Counted from the first letter of the stretch, positions 1-8,627 are shown. The stretch is 64,000 nt of DNA from Clostridiales bacterium Firm_11 (GCA_001604105.1 LVAQ01000003.1:100316-164315), one strand, 5' to 3'. Numbers and translations are program-made. Notes: generated from the sequence alone by a model not told the origin.

Positions 1-1
1 C

Positions 2-1072
2 TTTCAGGTGAAAGAAGGCGAAACGCTGTGCATCGTGGGGGAATCCGGCTGCGGCAAGAGTGTGACCGCGCTTTCCATCATGGGGCTGCTCGGCGAGGGC
101 GGCCGCGTGACGCAAGGCAGCGTACGCTTTGAAGGGCAGGAGCTGCTCACGCTGCCGGAACGTGCGCTGGATGCGGTGCGCGGCAATCGCCTGACCATGA
201 TTTTTCAGGATGCGACCAGCGCGTTGAATCCCGTGCTGACCATCGGCGACCAACTGACCGAGGCGATCCGCGCGCACCTGCCCCTTACCCGGCAGGAAGC
301 CAAAGCGCGCGCCGAGAGCCTTTTGCGCCGCGTGGGGCTAAGCGACGCCGCACGCATGATGCGCAAATATCCGCATACGTTATCCGGCGGGATGCGCCAG
401 CGGGTGATGATCGCCATCGCTTTATCCTGCAACCCGCGCCTGTTGATTGCCGATGAACCTACTACCGCGCTGGATGTAACCATACAGGCGCAGATCATGC
501 GCCTGCTCTTAGAACTGAAAAACGAGCTGGGCATGGCGCTGCTGCTCATCACCCATGATATGGGGCTGGTGGCGGAAACGGCGGATCGCGTGCTGGTGAT
601 GTACGCGGGGCAAGTGGTGGAAGAAGCGGATGTGCAAACACTCTTTGCCGCGCCCATGCATCCCTATACGCAGGCGCTGCTGCAATCTGTCCCCAGCATC
701 CGCGACGGGGCGGAGCACAGGCTTTTGACCATTGGGGGAACCGTGCCGGAGCATTATCAGACCATTGAAGGCTGCCGGTTTTTTAACCGCTGCCCCAAGG
801 CGGTGGCCGCCTGCGAGCATAGGCCGCAGGTGATGGCGGCCGCGGGGGCGAGCCGCGCGCGCTGCTGGCTCGCGGCGGATAACGCGCAGGCCGCCGCCGC
901 GCAAACCGAAACCGCTATGCGTGCCGAGCACGCGGCGGATGCAAACACCGTCGCCACGGTCGATACGGCTGCACAGGCGCAAGCCGCCGCGCGCAGCGAG
1001 CATGACGCACAGGGAACAAACGCGGCGCCCACCGCCGAGCCGAGCAAGCCGCCAAGGGGGAGCCGCCCATGA
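2..1072 (+). CDS. Oligopeptide/dipeptide ABC transporter ATP-binding protein (OppD/DppD type), 5' end cut off
   Basis: Cytoplasmic ATPase that powers peptide import through the two permeases encoded just downstream. The window opens inside the gene, just ahead of the Walker A loop (GESGCGKS). The ABC signature (LSGGMRQR), Walker B (LLIADEPTTALD) and switch His (ITHD) follow. The C-terminal oligopeptide-transporter extension with its Cys motif (CRFFNRCP, then a further Cys) is present. A GTG at 8 is not the real start because the reading frame is open to the window edge and the fold needs about 25-35 more residues. The last 65 or so residues are an Ala/Thr-rich low-complexity tail not usual in the family. 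The stop overlaps the next start (ATGA), so translation is coupled. A peptide-binding protein is expected upstream of the window. Confidence 0.93.
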   Translation, partial: FQVKEGETLCIVGESGCGKSVTALSIMGLLGEGGRVTQGSVRFEGQELLTLPERALDAVRGNRLTMIFQDATSALNPVLTIGDQLTEAIRAHLPLTRQEAKARAESLLRRVGLSDAARMMRKYPHTLSGGMRQRVMIAIALSCNPRLLIADEPTTALDVTIQAQIMRLLLELKNELGMALLLITHDMGLVAETADRVLVMYAGQVVEEADVQTLFAAPMHPYTQALLQSVPSIRDGAEHRLLTIGGTVPEHYQTIEGCRFFNRCPKAVAACEHRPQVMAAAGASRARCWLAADNAQAAAAQTETAMRAEHAADANTVATVDTAAQAQAAARSEHDAQGTNAAPTAEPSKPPRGSRP

Positions 1073-2094
1073 ACGATACATCCAGGACGATACTGCTGCA
1101 AGCCAACGGACTTTGCAAGGATTACCCCGTGCGGCAGGGGATTATCCCGCATACGGTGGGGTCAATCAAGGCGGTGGAAGATGTGAATTTCGCCCTGTAC
1201 AAGGGCGAAACGCTCGGGTTGGTGGGTGAAAGCGGCAGCGGTAAATCCACGGTGGGGCGGCTTCTGGTGGGGCTGGAAGCGCCCACGGCGGGGCAGGTGC
1301 TGCTAAACGGCCAACCGCTTGGTTTGCAGCGCCCACGCGGACGCGGCAACCAGGGCACGCGGCTGCAAATGGTGTTTCAGGACACGTTTTCATCGCTCAA
1401 CCCGCGCAAGCGCGTGGGCGATATCCTCACCGCGCCGATGCGTTACCATCGGCTGGTTACGCCCAAAACGGCGTGGCGGGAAGCCTGCCGCCTGCTGGAG
1501 ATGGTCGGGCTGCCCGCGGCGGCCTATGAGCGGTATCCGCATGAATTTTCCGGCGGGCAGCGCCAGCGCATCGGGCTTGCGCGCGCGCTTTCGCTCAAGC
1601 CCGAGCTGATTATCTGCGACGAGCCTGTTTCCGCGCTGGATGTTTCCATTCAGGCGCAGATTTTGAACCTGATACGGGATTTACAGCAGGAGATGGGGCT
1701 TACCTACCTGTTCATCGGCCATGGGTTGGCGGCGGTGCATTATGTGAGCCACCGCATTGCCGTCATGTACCTGGGCAGGATTGTGGAAATCGCCCCTGCG
1801 CAGGCGCTGTTTACCATGCCCGCGCACCCCTACACCAAGGCGCTGTGCGACGCGGCGCCCGTGGCGGATCCTGCCTTGCGCGGGCGCGAGCGCACCGTGC
1901 TTGCGGGGGAGATTCCCTCCAGCATCCAGCCGCCGACGGGCTGCCAGTTTCATCCCCGTTGCCCGCATGCGCAGGCGCTGTGCGCGCGGGTGCAGCCGCA
2001 GCTGTTACCCTGCGCTTCGCTGCCGCCCGATCACCTGACCGCCTGTCACTTTGCCGAAGCGTTGCTGGGAAAGGGGCGTGAGGACGCCGTATGA
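1069..2094 (+). CDS. Oligopeptide/dipeptide ABC transporter ATP-binding protein (OppF/DppF type)
   Basis: Second ATPase of the peptide importer, 341 residues, normal for the family. Walker A is GESGSGKST, the signature is FSGGQRQR, Walker B is LIICDEPVSALD, and the H-loop reads FIGHGL. The C-terminal extension carries the Cys motif CQFHPRCPHAQALC found in OppD/OppF subunits. It starts at an ATG overlapping the stop of the preceding ATPase and ends by overlapping the first permease, so genes 1-4 form one translationally coupled operon. The substrate (dipeptide, oligopeptide or nickel) cannot be told from the ATPase. Confidence 0.95.
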   Translation: MNDTSRTILLQANGLCKDYPVRQGIIPHTVGSIKAVEDVNFALYKGETLGLVGESGSGKSTVGRLLVGLEAPTAGQVLLNGQPLGLQRPRGRGNQGTRLQMVFQDTFSSLNPRKRVGDILTAPMRYHRLVTPKTAWREACRLLEMVGLPAAAYERYPHEFSGGQRQRIGLARALSLKPELIICDEPVSALDVSIQAQILNLIRDLQQEMGLTYLFIGHGLAAVHYVSHRIAVMYLGRIVEIAPAQALFTMPAHPYTKALCDAAPVADPALRGRERTVLAGEIPSSIQPPTGCQFHPRCPHAQALCARVQPQLLPCASLPPDHLTACHFAEALLGKGREDAV

Positions 2095-3041
2095 TGCGCT
2101 ATATTCTCAAACGCGTGCTCATTGCCATACCGGTGCTCATCGGCATCACGATGCTGGATTACCTGATCATGAGCCTGGCGGGAAGCCCGCTTTCCATGAT
2201 GACGGGGCCGCGGGTTTCGCAGGCGGCGCTGGAGGCAAGGGCGGTGCAGCTGGGGCTGAACCAGCCTTGGATTTTGCAGTATTTCACGTGGCTGGGGCAG
2301 CTTTTGCAGGGCAACTGGGGTTATTCCATCCGCACGTATCAGCCTGTGCTTACCATGATATCGGCCAACCTTGGTCCCACGTTGCTGCTCATGGGCACAT
2401 CCATGGCGCTGGGGTTTGTGATTGCCATCCCCGTGGGCGTGTACAGCGCCACGCACCAGTATGCCAAAGGGGATTATGCGGCGGTTACGCTCTCGTTTCT
2501 GGGCACGAGCATCCCCAGCTTTTTTCTGGCGCTCATACTGGTGTATGTGTTTACGGTACGGCTGGGCTGGCTGCCCTCCGGCGGCATGGTTACGCTGGGC
2601 GGGGGCGGCGGGGATGCGCTGGATGTGGCGCGCCACATGGTGATGCCAACCCTTGTGCTCACGGCTTCGCTGGCGGGTTCCAACATTCGCTACATCCGCT
2701 CCAGCATGCTGGAAATCCTCAGGCAGGATTATTTGCGCACAGCCAAGGCCAAGGGCATCGGGCGGTATTTGATCATCAACAAGCATGCCATGCGCAACGC
2801 GCTTTTGCCCATCATCACCGTGGCGGGCATGGAGTTGCCCATGCTCATCGGCGGCGCGGTAATTGTGGAGCAGGTTTTCAGCTGGCCGGGGCTTGGGCAA
2901 CTGACCATGAGCGCCATCATGAGCCGGGATTATCCCGTGATCATGGGCGTGAGCCTGCTTTCGGCGGTCATGGTTGTGGTTGGCAATCTGGTGACGGATA
3001 TCCTCTATGCGGTGGTCGACCCGACCATCCAGCTTAAGTAA
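2091..3041 (+). CDS. Peptide ABC transporter permease, DppB/OppB type
   Basis: Integral membrane permease of 316 residues. An N-terminal helix (about residues 5-28) is followed by an extracytoplasmic stretch and five further hydrophobic segments. The coupling loop lies around 'DYLRTAKAKGIG', the EAA-like motif that docks on the ATPases. This fits the DppB/OppB branch of BPD_transp_1 permeases. It starts in an ATGA overlap with the second ATPase. The other half of the channel is encoded by the next gene. Confidence 0.94.
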   Translation: MMRYILKRVLIAIPVLIGITMLDYLIMSLAGSPLSMMTGPRVSQAALEARAVQLGLNQPWILQYFTWLGQLLQGNWGYSIRTYQPVLTMISANLGPTLLLMGTSMALGFVIAIPVGVYSATHQYAKGDYAAVTLSFLGTSIPSFFLALILVYVFTVRLGWLPSGGMVTLGGGGGDALDVARHMVMPTLVLTASLAGSNIRYIRSSMLEILRQDYLRTAKAKGIGRYLIINKHAMRNALLPIITVAGMELPMLIGGAVIVEQVFSWPGLGQLTMSAIMSRDYPVIMGVSLLSAVMVVVGNLVTDILYAVVDPTIQLK

Positions 3042-3054
3042 AGGAGGCGGCGGC

Positions 3055-3936
3055 ATGGCACAACCAATGGTTTTGACGGCGGGCAGGGAAAGTCGCGGGT
3101 ATTTCGGCACCGTAGCGCGCCGCTTTATGCGGCATCGGCTGGGGATGGTGAGCCTGTGCTTTTTGACGGTGCTGGTGCTGCTGGCGCTGTTTGCGCCGCT
3201 GCTTACGCCCTATGAGCCGAACAAGCTGGTGGGCAAATTCTCCGAGCCGCCTTCCCTGCAACATCTGCTGGGCACTGATCAGGTAGGGCGGGATGTGCTC
3301 ACCCGCCTGCTGTATGCCACGCGCATATCGCTGCTGGTGGGGTTTGCGGCCACGGGCATCGCCACGGCGGTGGGTGTGGTGCTGGGGCTGGTTTCGGGCT
3401 ATTTTGGCGGGTGGGTGGATATGATCATCATGCGCTTTACGGATATGGTCATGAGCTTTCCCTACATCCTGCTGGTGCTGGTAGCGGCGGCGATTTTCAA
3501 ACCCGGGCTGTGGAACATCATCCTGATTCTGGGGTTTGTGGATTGGCCGGGCGTGGCGCGGCTGGTGCGCGGCAACGTGCTCTCCCTGCGGGAAACGGCC
3601 TTTGTAAAGGCGGATATCGTGGCCGGTATGCCTACGCGGCACACGCTGTTTTCGGAGATACTGCCCAATACCATCGCGCCCATATTGGTATACGCCACCT
3701 CGGTGGTGGCCATCTCCATACTGGATGAGGCGGCGCTCAGCTTTCTGGGCATGGGGGTGCAGCCGCCTACGGCGAGCCTGGGCAACATGCTCAACGGCGC
3801 GCAGTCCCTGACGGTGCTCACCAGCAAACCCTGGCTGTGGGCGCCCCCCGGCGTGATGATCGTGCTGCTGGTGCTGAGCATCAACTTTATCGGCGATGCC
3901 CTGCGCGACGCGGTGGATTCCCGTAACATTCGATAG
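3055..3936 (+). CDS. Peptide ABC transporter permease, DppC/OppC type
   Basis: Second permease subunit, 293 residues from the ATG at 3055. That start is preferred over an in-frame ATG at 3007 because AAAGGAGG lies a normal distance upstream and the longer version would overlap the DppB gene. The N-terminal segment (helix from about residue 28) and the 'GTDQVGRDVLTRLLYATRIS' stretch are diagnostic of DppC/OppC. The EAA loop ('RETAFVKADIVAGMP') would contact the ATPases. It is the last gene of the importer operon; a hairpin-containing direct repeat begins 19 bp after the stop and could end transcription. Confidence 0.94.
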   Translation: MAQPMVLTAGRESRGYFGTVARRFMRHRLGMVSLCFLTVLVLLALFAPLLTPYEPNKLVGKFSEPPSLQHLLGTDQVGRDVLTRLLYATRISLLVGFAATGIATAVGVVLGLVSGYFGGWVDMIIMRFTDMVMSFPYILLVLVAAAIFKPGLWNIILILGFVDWPGVARLVRGNVLSLRETAFVKADIVAGMPTRHTLFSEILPNTIAPILVYATSVVAISILDEAALSFLGMGVQPPTASLGNMLNGAQSLTVLTSKPWLWAPPGVMIVLLVLSINFIGDALRDAVDSRNIR

Positions 3937-3954
3937 ACGTAAACCGGAACATAC

Positions 3955-4295
3955 CAAAACGCCTGCGGCATACGCGGTTTGACGCGCTGGCCGCAGGCGT
4001 TCAATAACGCCAGATGGTGCAGGGGATTGCGTGTGAACGCGTTGCTATTTCATGGCGTGTTGTATACAAACCCTAACCGCTTGGAGAAGCGTACGCAAAC
4101 CAAAACGCCTGCGGCATACGCGGTTTGATGCGCTGGCCGCAGGTTTTCAATAACGCCTGATGGTGCAGGGGATTGCGTGTGAACGGCTTGTTATTTCATG
4201 GCATGTTGTATACAAACCCTAACCGCTTGGAGAAGCGTACGTAAACAAAAACGCCTGTGGCATACGCGGTTTGACGCGCTGGCCGCAGGCGTTAT
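3955..4295. repeat. 146-bp tandem direct repeat, 2.3 copies, each with a hairpin
   Basis: Two near-identical units begin at 3955 and 4101, and a third partial unit begins near 4247 and stops at 4295. The period is exactly 146 bp measured at the ACGCC step (3959, 4105, 4251). Every unit opens with an inverted repeat, ACGCCTGCGGC paired with GCCGCAGGCGT across about 20 bp, resembling a terminator stem. The array sits between the convergent peptide-permease and rubredoxin genes and could terminate from both sides. I see no ORF worth calling in it. Confidence 0.9.
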
Positions 4296-4303
4296 GGAAC
4301 CCC

Positions 4304-4462
4304 TTACTGCTCTTCGAATTCCGCCTTGGACGCGCCGCAAAGCGGGCATACCCAATCCTCGGGGACATCCGCCCAAAGGGTGCCGGGGGCGATGCCGTCC
4401 TCGGGGATGCCGGCCGCTTCGTCGTAGATAAAGCCGCAAACGGTACAGATGTACTGTTTCAT
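4304..4462 (-). CDS. Rubredoxin
   Basis: Small iron protein of 52 residues that carries single electrons in the cytoplasm, typically to oxygen- or peroxide-detoxifying enzymes in anaerobes. Both iron-binding pairs are present: CTVCG near the N-terminus and CPLCGA near the C-terminus, with the aromatic 'DWVCP' step usual for the family. The start is the ATG at 4462, with AAAGGAGGT just upstream. Longer in-frame starts only add non-homologous residues. The gene is monocistronic and its 3' end abuts the third hairpin of the 146-bp repeat. A strong promoter lies about 340 bp upstream. Confidence 0.95.
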   Translation of the reverse strand: MKQYICTVCGFIYDEAAGIPEDGIAPGTLWADVPEDWVCPLCGASKAEFEEQ

Positions 4463-4809
4463 GGGGTTACCTCCTTTATTCATGTGCGTTTTCCTATGCG
4501 AACGCCCCATACGCGAAACCCGCGGAAGGGCGGCGTTGCCAGTTGTCCAAAGGCGAAACCAGTGAAGGCGCAAGGCTGAGAGTTCATAACCTGCAAAGCC
4601 CAATGTCACGCGTTGCGCAGCTTACGGCGGCGCCATCCCTGCGGTGTGCCGCTTCCTGCGGCTGGCTGCGCGCGTGCTTCTAATGGCGGCATATGCCTGT
4701 GTACCAGCCTCTATTGTAACCCGATCAAAGGCGATATGAAACCGAAAAAAGGAGACGCGTTTGATTAACCGCGAAAGCCGCGCGGGTTCGCCGCCGGATG
4801 GATGTCTCC
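4463..4809 (-). other. Long untranslated leader of the rubredoxin gene
   Basis: Between the predicted rubredoxin promoter and its start codon lie about 340 bp with no convincing ORF. Near the promoter end there is a short hairpin (AACCGCG against CGCGGGTT on the plus strand, 4767-4788). On the transcribed strand it is followed by GTCTCC and six T residues (about 4745-4756). This looks like an early terminator, so the region may make a short RNA or attenuate the gene. No known riboswitch class was recognised. Confidence 0.4.
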
Positions 4810-4837
4810 ATTATACAGGCTTCAGACGGCTTGTCAA
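4810..4837 (-). promoter_or_regulatory. Sigma-A promoter facing rubredoxin
   Basis: On the minus strand TTGACA (4837-4832) and TATAAT (4815-4810) are both perfect, separated by 16 bp. Transcription would start near 4803 and run towards the rubredoxin gene. Confidence 0.8.
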
Positions 4838-4918
4838 TGGCGAGCCCCACGCAAGGGCTGCACGGTTTGTTAAATGTTTGTGAAGGATAAAAGAAGCCCA
4901 GATCAGATAAATTTCACT

Positions 4919-4946
4919 TTGATTTTCAGAAACGCCGTGCTATAAT
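4919..4946 (+). promoter_or_regulatory. Sigma-A promoter of the coiled-coil protein gene
   Basis: TTGATT (4919-4924), 16 bp, TATAAT (4941-4946). It is followed by GGGAGGAG and the ATG at 4995. Confidence 0.75.
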
Positions 4947-4994
4947 GGTACAAATGTAAATCCATCGATAATAAGGAAATGGGAGGAGATCAAC

Positions 4995-5660
4995 ATGTCC
5001 GAAAACACACCTGCTGTCACCCCGAAAAAGAAGCTAACGCTCGTTTTGCTTTTGTGCATTGCCCTTGTTGTGGCCGTTGTGCTGGCGGTGGTCGGCTTTG
5101 CAGGCAAGAACGCGGCAGACCAGCAGAATGCTGACCTGACCGCGAAAATTACCGAGTTTGAGACGCAGATCGTCGATGCGACCGCCCTGCTCTCCGCTTC
5201 GGATGAAGCCATCGCCACCACCAAGACGGAGCTGGAAACCGTAAAGGCTGATGGCGCCAAGGCGCTGGAATCGCTCCAGGGCGAGTTTGATACTTACAAA
5301 GCAACCGCGGAAGCCGCGCTGGCCGCCGCGCTTAAAGACGCGGAGGATTACAAAGTGAAGGCGGAGGCCGTGCTGGCCGCTGCGCTCAAAGATGCGGATG
5401 ATTACAAGGTGCAAGCCGAAGCCGCCTTGAAAAGCGCGCAGGATGACGCCGCCAAGGTTGAAGCCGAGCTGACCGCGCAGGTAGAGGCGCTGACCGCGCA
5501 GGTTGCCGAGCTGGAAGCTGCCGCAAAGGCGCTTACCATGACTGCCGAAGAACCCGAAGCCACGCCCACGCCCACGCCTACGCCTACCCCCACCCCCACG
5601 CCTAAACCCACCCCGACGCCTAAACCCACCCCGAAACCCACGGCTGCCCCTGCTGCGTAA
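4995..5660 (+). CDS. Membrane-anchored coiled-coil protein with a Thr-Pro-rich tail
   Basis: 221 residues, function unknown. A Lys-rich cytoplasmic start (residues 1-13) is followed by one membrane helix (about 14-36). A long Ala/Glu/Lys-rich segment (about 44-180) is predicted to form a coiled coil and contains imperfect repeats of roughly 16 residues around 'AALKDAEDYKVKAEA'. Residues 188-217 are a run of Thr-Pro and Lys-Pro dipeptides like the wall-spanning linkers of Gram-positive surface proteins. The topology suggests the coil and tail lie outside the cell. GGGAGGAG supports the ATG. It has its own promoter and a terminator-like repeat downstream, so it is probably transcribed alone. 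Confidence 0.8.
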   Translation: MSENTPAVTPKKKLTLVLLLCIALVVAVVLAVVGFAGKNAADQQNADLTAKITEFETQIVDATALLSASDEAIATTKTELETVKADGAKALESLQGEFDTYKATAEAALAAALKDAEDYKVKAEAVLAAALKDADDYKVQAEAALKSAQDDAAKVEAELTAQVEALTAQVAELEAAAKALTMTAEEPEATPTPTPTPTPTPTPKPTPTPKPTPKPTAAPAA

Positions 5661-5731
5661 CCCAGACCCACAAAGCAGCGAAAGCCGCACCAAAAGCATC
5701 CCCCTGTGCATAGCACAGCCATGCATAAACA

Positions 5732-5772
5732 GCGCCCTGCCTGCCGAGTGGTTTTCGGCGGCGGGGCGCTTT
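5732..5772 (+). terminator. Hairpin terminator after the coiled-coil gene
   Basis: GC-rich stem (GCGCC... paired with ...GGGGCGC at 5763-5769) and a short T run, 72 bp after the stop codon at 5660. It is part of the 82-bp repeat. Confidence 0.6.
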
Positions 5773-5879
5773 GCGTATGGTTGAAAGGTATCATCACAAG
5801 ATGGTGAGTAAGGGCTGGGGGACAAATCAAAGCCACAACAAATGCACCCCGCTGTGCATAGCACAGCCATGCATAAACA

Positions 5880-5917
5880 GCGCCCCGCCTGCCGAGTGGT
5901 CTTCGGCGGCGGGGCGC
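5880..5917 (-). terminator. Hairpin terminator after the VanY-type gene
   Basis: GCGCCCCGCC (5880-5889) pairs with GGCGGGGCGC (5908-5917). It lies immediately beyond the 3' end of the minus-strand carboxypeptidase gene and may act in both directions. Confidence 0.55.
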
Positions 5918-5958
5918 TTTGCGTAACAGGGAAAGCATCCGTAGCTGGTGTTGGGGGG

Positions 5959-7242
5959 TTACGGCGTCAGCAGTTGGATGTACTCTTCCAAACAGAGATC
6001 CTGATCCCGCATGGCGGTCGCGTGCTGTACACCCACATAGCGGATGTGCCATGCCTCCGCCACAAAGCCGGTGAGCTTCTCCTTACCCTCCTGATAGCGT
6101 ACGATAAACCCGTAATCCCAGCAGTTTTGGTGCAGCCATATCTGCTGCTTGGTGCCCTTGAAGGTGGTGCCTGCTACCGTCAGGTCAAAGGCCAGCCCGA
6201 TGTGGTGCTCGCTGGTGCCCGGGTCTGCCACGGTGAGGCGCGTGGCGCTGATGGCGGAGGTGCGGCTGCGCCCCTCGGCCAGGTACTTATCCACAGAGGC
6301 GTTGAACAGCTCCTGCTGATAGGCGACGCTGCGGTATCCCGCGCTGATCTGGAACCCTGTGATGCCGTCGCTTTTGGCGGCTGCAAACATGACGGCCAAC
6401 GCGTCCACGGCCTCCCGAACGCCCTGTATTTCACTGCCCTTCACATACACCAGGCTTGCGGGCAACGTATTGCGCAGGTTGACCATGTCCTCCGGCAGGT
6501 AGCCGTCGGGCACGGGGTTATCGCGGTTCACAAGCATGGGCATCGCGGCGGGGTCGGGCGTGGGGGTGATGGTCACGGGCGGCGCGTCGCTGGCGTAAAC
6601 CGCCGCCATGGTGGCGGTGCCGCTCACGCCGTCCACCGTGAGCCCGTTTTGCTGCTGGAACAGGCGGATGGCGGCTTCGGTGCCCCCGCCGTAATCACCA
6701 TCCACACTGCCTTGGTAGTACCCCAGATCCTTCAAACGCTGTTGCAGCGCTTTGACGGAATCCCCCTGCGCGCCTTTCTGGAGAACAGAAGGCGTGGGCG
6801 AAGGCGTGGGGGTGGGAATGTAGGTTTGCGCCGCGCCGCCGTAGAGGGCGGCGAGGGTATCGCTGCCGGCGAGGCCATCGGCGGTAAGCCCGGCCTGCGC
6901 CTGAAACAGCGTAACCGCCAACGCGGTACCCTGCCCATACTGGCCGTCTACCTCGGCGGTGTAATAACCCAGGTCTTTGAGCGCCTGTTGCAGGCGGGTG
7001 ACTTCATCCCCCTGCACGCCGATGCGCAGTATCAACGCGGTGGGCGTGGGGGTATTGGCGGGGTCCACGGTAACCATGAGCACGCTGGCGGTCAGCGCTG
7101 TGGGCGTAGGCGTGGCCTTTTGCTCCCTTGCGAGGGTGTTATAGGCATCCACGGTGCCCGGCGCTAGCAGCACGATCCCTACGCACAGCCCCGCCAGGGC
7201 GACCCAGAGGATGATGGTAAACACGGTCGGTTTGTTTTGCAT
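5959..7242 (-). CDS. D-alanyl-D-alanine carboxypeptidase, VanY family, with two peptidoglycan-binding domains
   Basis: A predicted zinc peptidase that trims the terminal D-Ala of peptidoglycan stem peptides outside the membrane. It has 427 residues from the ATG at 7242; the longer frame to 7308 has no better ribosome site. Order: short cytoplasmic start, membrane anchor (about 8-28), Thr/Pro linker (about 43-69), peptidoglycan-binding domain 1 (about 72-135), Thr/Pro linker, domain 2 (about 154-217), VanY domain (about 240-420). Zinc ligands of the SxHxxGxAxD motif are visible as Ser344, His346 and Asp353, and the catalytic E-x-W-H is Glu396-Ala-Trp-His399. No van resistance genes are nearby, so a housekeeping wall-remodelling role is more likely than glycopeptide resistance. 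Confidence 0.92.
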   Translation of the reverse strand: MQNKPTVFTIILWVALAGLCVGIVLLAPGTVDAYNTLAREQKATPTPTALTASVLMVTVDPANTPTPTALILRIGVQGDEVTRLQQALKDLGYYTAEVDGQYGQGTALAVTLFQAQAGLTADGLAGSDTLAALYGGAAQTYIPTPTPSPTPSVLQKGAQGDSVKALQQRLKDLGYYQGSVDGDYGGGTEAAIRLFQQQNGLTVDGVSGTATMAAVYASDAPPVTITPTPDPAAMPMLVNRDNPVPDGYLPEDMVNLRNTLPASLVYVKGSEIQGVREAVDALAVMFAAAKSDGITGFQISAGYRSVAYQQELFNASVDKYLAEGRSRTSAISATRLTVADPGTSEHHIGLAFDLTVAGTTFKGTKQQIWLHQNCWDYGFIVRYQEGKEKLTGFVAEAWHIRYVGVQHATAMRDQDLCLEEYIQLLTP

Positions 7243-7360
7243 GGTGGCTCCTTCACTGGCGATACATGCGCGCGGGGCGCTTACCCCATCAGACGAATGA
7301 TACCGCAAAAACCTTGCATGGCGCAGGCTGCAAAACGCCGCACCTACCGGCGGCGCGTGC

Positions 7361-8272
7361 TCAGGTTTCCTGCCAGAGCGGGCTTGGGTATGTGCCCTCG
7401 GCGGTCATGCGCTCAATTGCCGCCACGACCCCTGCGCGATCCTCGCGGTAGGTGACGCCGTACCAGCGATGCTGCGTGGGGGTGACGGTTACGCGCGCCC
7501 GTTTTGCCGCCAGCAGCTGATCCACCACAGCAGGGAGGAAAAACTCCCCGGTTTCGGGGTTTGCGCGAAGGGTCTGATCCAAAAACGCCGGAAAAGCCTC
7601 TGCAAGCCGCGCCATCATGGCATGGGGGAACGTCCACATGTTCATGCTCACGATGGTATCGGGATGCAGGCGCGTATACGTATGCTGATCCGCGCTCATC
7701 AAGGGGCCATCCACAGTCGCGATGATATGGGTACGCTCGGTGATGTCCAGCAAGGTGCCATCCGCCGCCACATCGCATACGCCGCGCGCCACATGCCCGG
7801 TTTCGCTCAGGGTGTTGCGCAGGCGGTACCCCACCATGGCAAAATCACCGTCATCCCGGATGGTCGTCAGGTGACGGTACGCCAGCTGGAACGCTTCGGC
7901 GCCGTAAAAATCATCGGCGTTGATGACGCAAAAAGGCGCGTCAATCAGGTGACGGGCAGCCAGCACCGCGTGCCCCGTACCCCACGGCTTTACGCGATTG
8001 GCGGGTACGGCGTAACCGGCGGGTAGATCGGTCAGCTCCTGATAGGCGAAGGAGGCAGGCAGTTGCACACGGCGCAGCAGGCGGCGAAAATCGTCCTCGG
8101 TTTCCCGCTTGATTACCAGCACCGCGCGTTCAAAGCCCGCGCGCCGCGCATCAAACAGGGAATAATCAAGGATGAACTCTCCGTGTGCGCCAAGGGGATC
8201 CATCTGCTTCAAACCGCCGTAACGGCTGCCCATGCCGGCGGCCATGATGAGCAAAATGGGTTTGGATGGCAT
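7361..8272 (-). CDS. Nucleotidyltransferase-fold protein, sugar-phosphate nucleotidyltransferase-like
   Basis: 303 residues with the N-terminal signature of NTP-transferases (LLIMAAGMGSRYGGLKQ, then DPLG), where the G-x-G-x-R and Lys bind the nucleotide phosphates. 'CVINADDFYGAEAF' supplies the metal-binding Asp pair. The family makes activated sugars or choline-type head groups from NTP and a phosphorylated substrate; the substrate here is unknown. It has its own promoter about 150 bp upstream, diverging from the metallo-hydrolase gene. VanY lies 118 bp downstream on the same strand, so the two may be cotranscribed. Confidence 0.85.
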   Translation of the reverse strand: MPSKPILLIMAAGMGSRYGGLKQMDPLGAHGEFILDYSLFDARRAGFERAVLVIKRETEDDFRRLLRRVQLPASFAYQELTDLPAGYAVPANRVKPWGTGHAVLAARHLIDAPFCVINADDFYGAEAFQLAYRHLTTIRDDGDFAMVGYRLRNTLSETGHVARGVCDVAADGTLLDITERTHIIATVDGPLMSADQHTYTRLHPDTIVSMNMWTFPHAMMARLAEAFPAFLDQTLRANPETGEFFLPAVVDQLLAAKRARVTVTPTQHRWYGVTYREDRAGVVAAIERMTAEGTYPSPLWQET

Positions 8273-8427
8273 TGCAAAATCACTCCGTTCCTGATGCTTT
8301 GATACGGTGCCTGTGCCTGTTTATGCTTATCGCATGCGCCCACAACCCGGCAGTGTTTGCAGCAGGGCCTGCAAACGGGTGGCATATCGGGTTTAGCACT
8401 GCGTTTTCAGGCCCATGGCACAAACGC

Positions 8428-8456
8428 ATTATACCATAGCCATTGGGAGGCGACAA
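8428..8456 (-). promoter_or_regulatory. Promoter of the nucleotidyltransferase gene
   Basis: Minus strand TTGTCG (8456-8451), 17 bp, TATAAT (8433-8428). Confidence 0.65.
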
Positions 8457-8627
8457 CCAAGCGAGGAAGCGCGCGGAGCGCAGGGTGAGCTGGAAGGGAC
8501 GCGCGCTGATTTTTCGATTCCCGTACGGGCATGGCAGAAAACCGTACATTATGGCAATCATTGCCGTAATGGTACGGGCAATTATGACGAAAATATAGAT
8601 AACACATGACGAACCATGACCGTATTG

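Larger units (their letters stand above)
5696..5925. repeat. Two 82-bp direct copies, each ending in a strong hairpin
   Basis: Copy one is 5696-5777 and copy two is 5844-5925, so equivalent bases are 148 bp apart with 66 bp of unrelated sequence between. Each copy holds the palindrome-like 'TGTGCATAGCACA', then a GC-rich stem (5732-5769 and 5880-5917) followed by TTTGCG. The first hairpin would terminate the coiled-coil gene and the second lies 42 bp beyond the stop of the convergent VanY gene. Confidence 0.88.

Noticed and set aside
5959..7242. Glycopeptide-resistance vanY
   Set aside because: No vanHAX or vanRS genes nearby, and the two peptidoglycan-binding domains suggest an ordinary wall-trimming enzyme.
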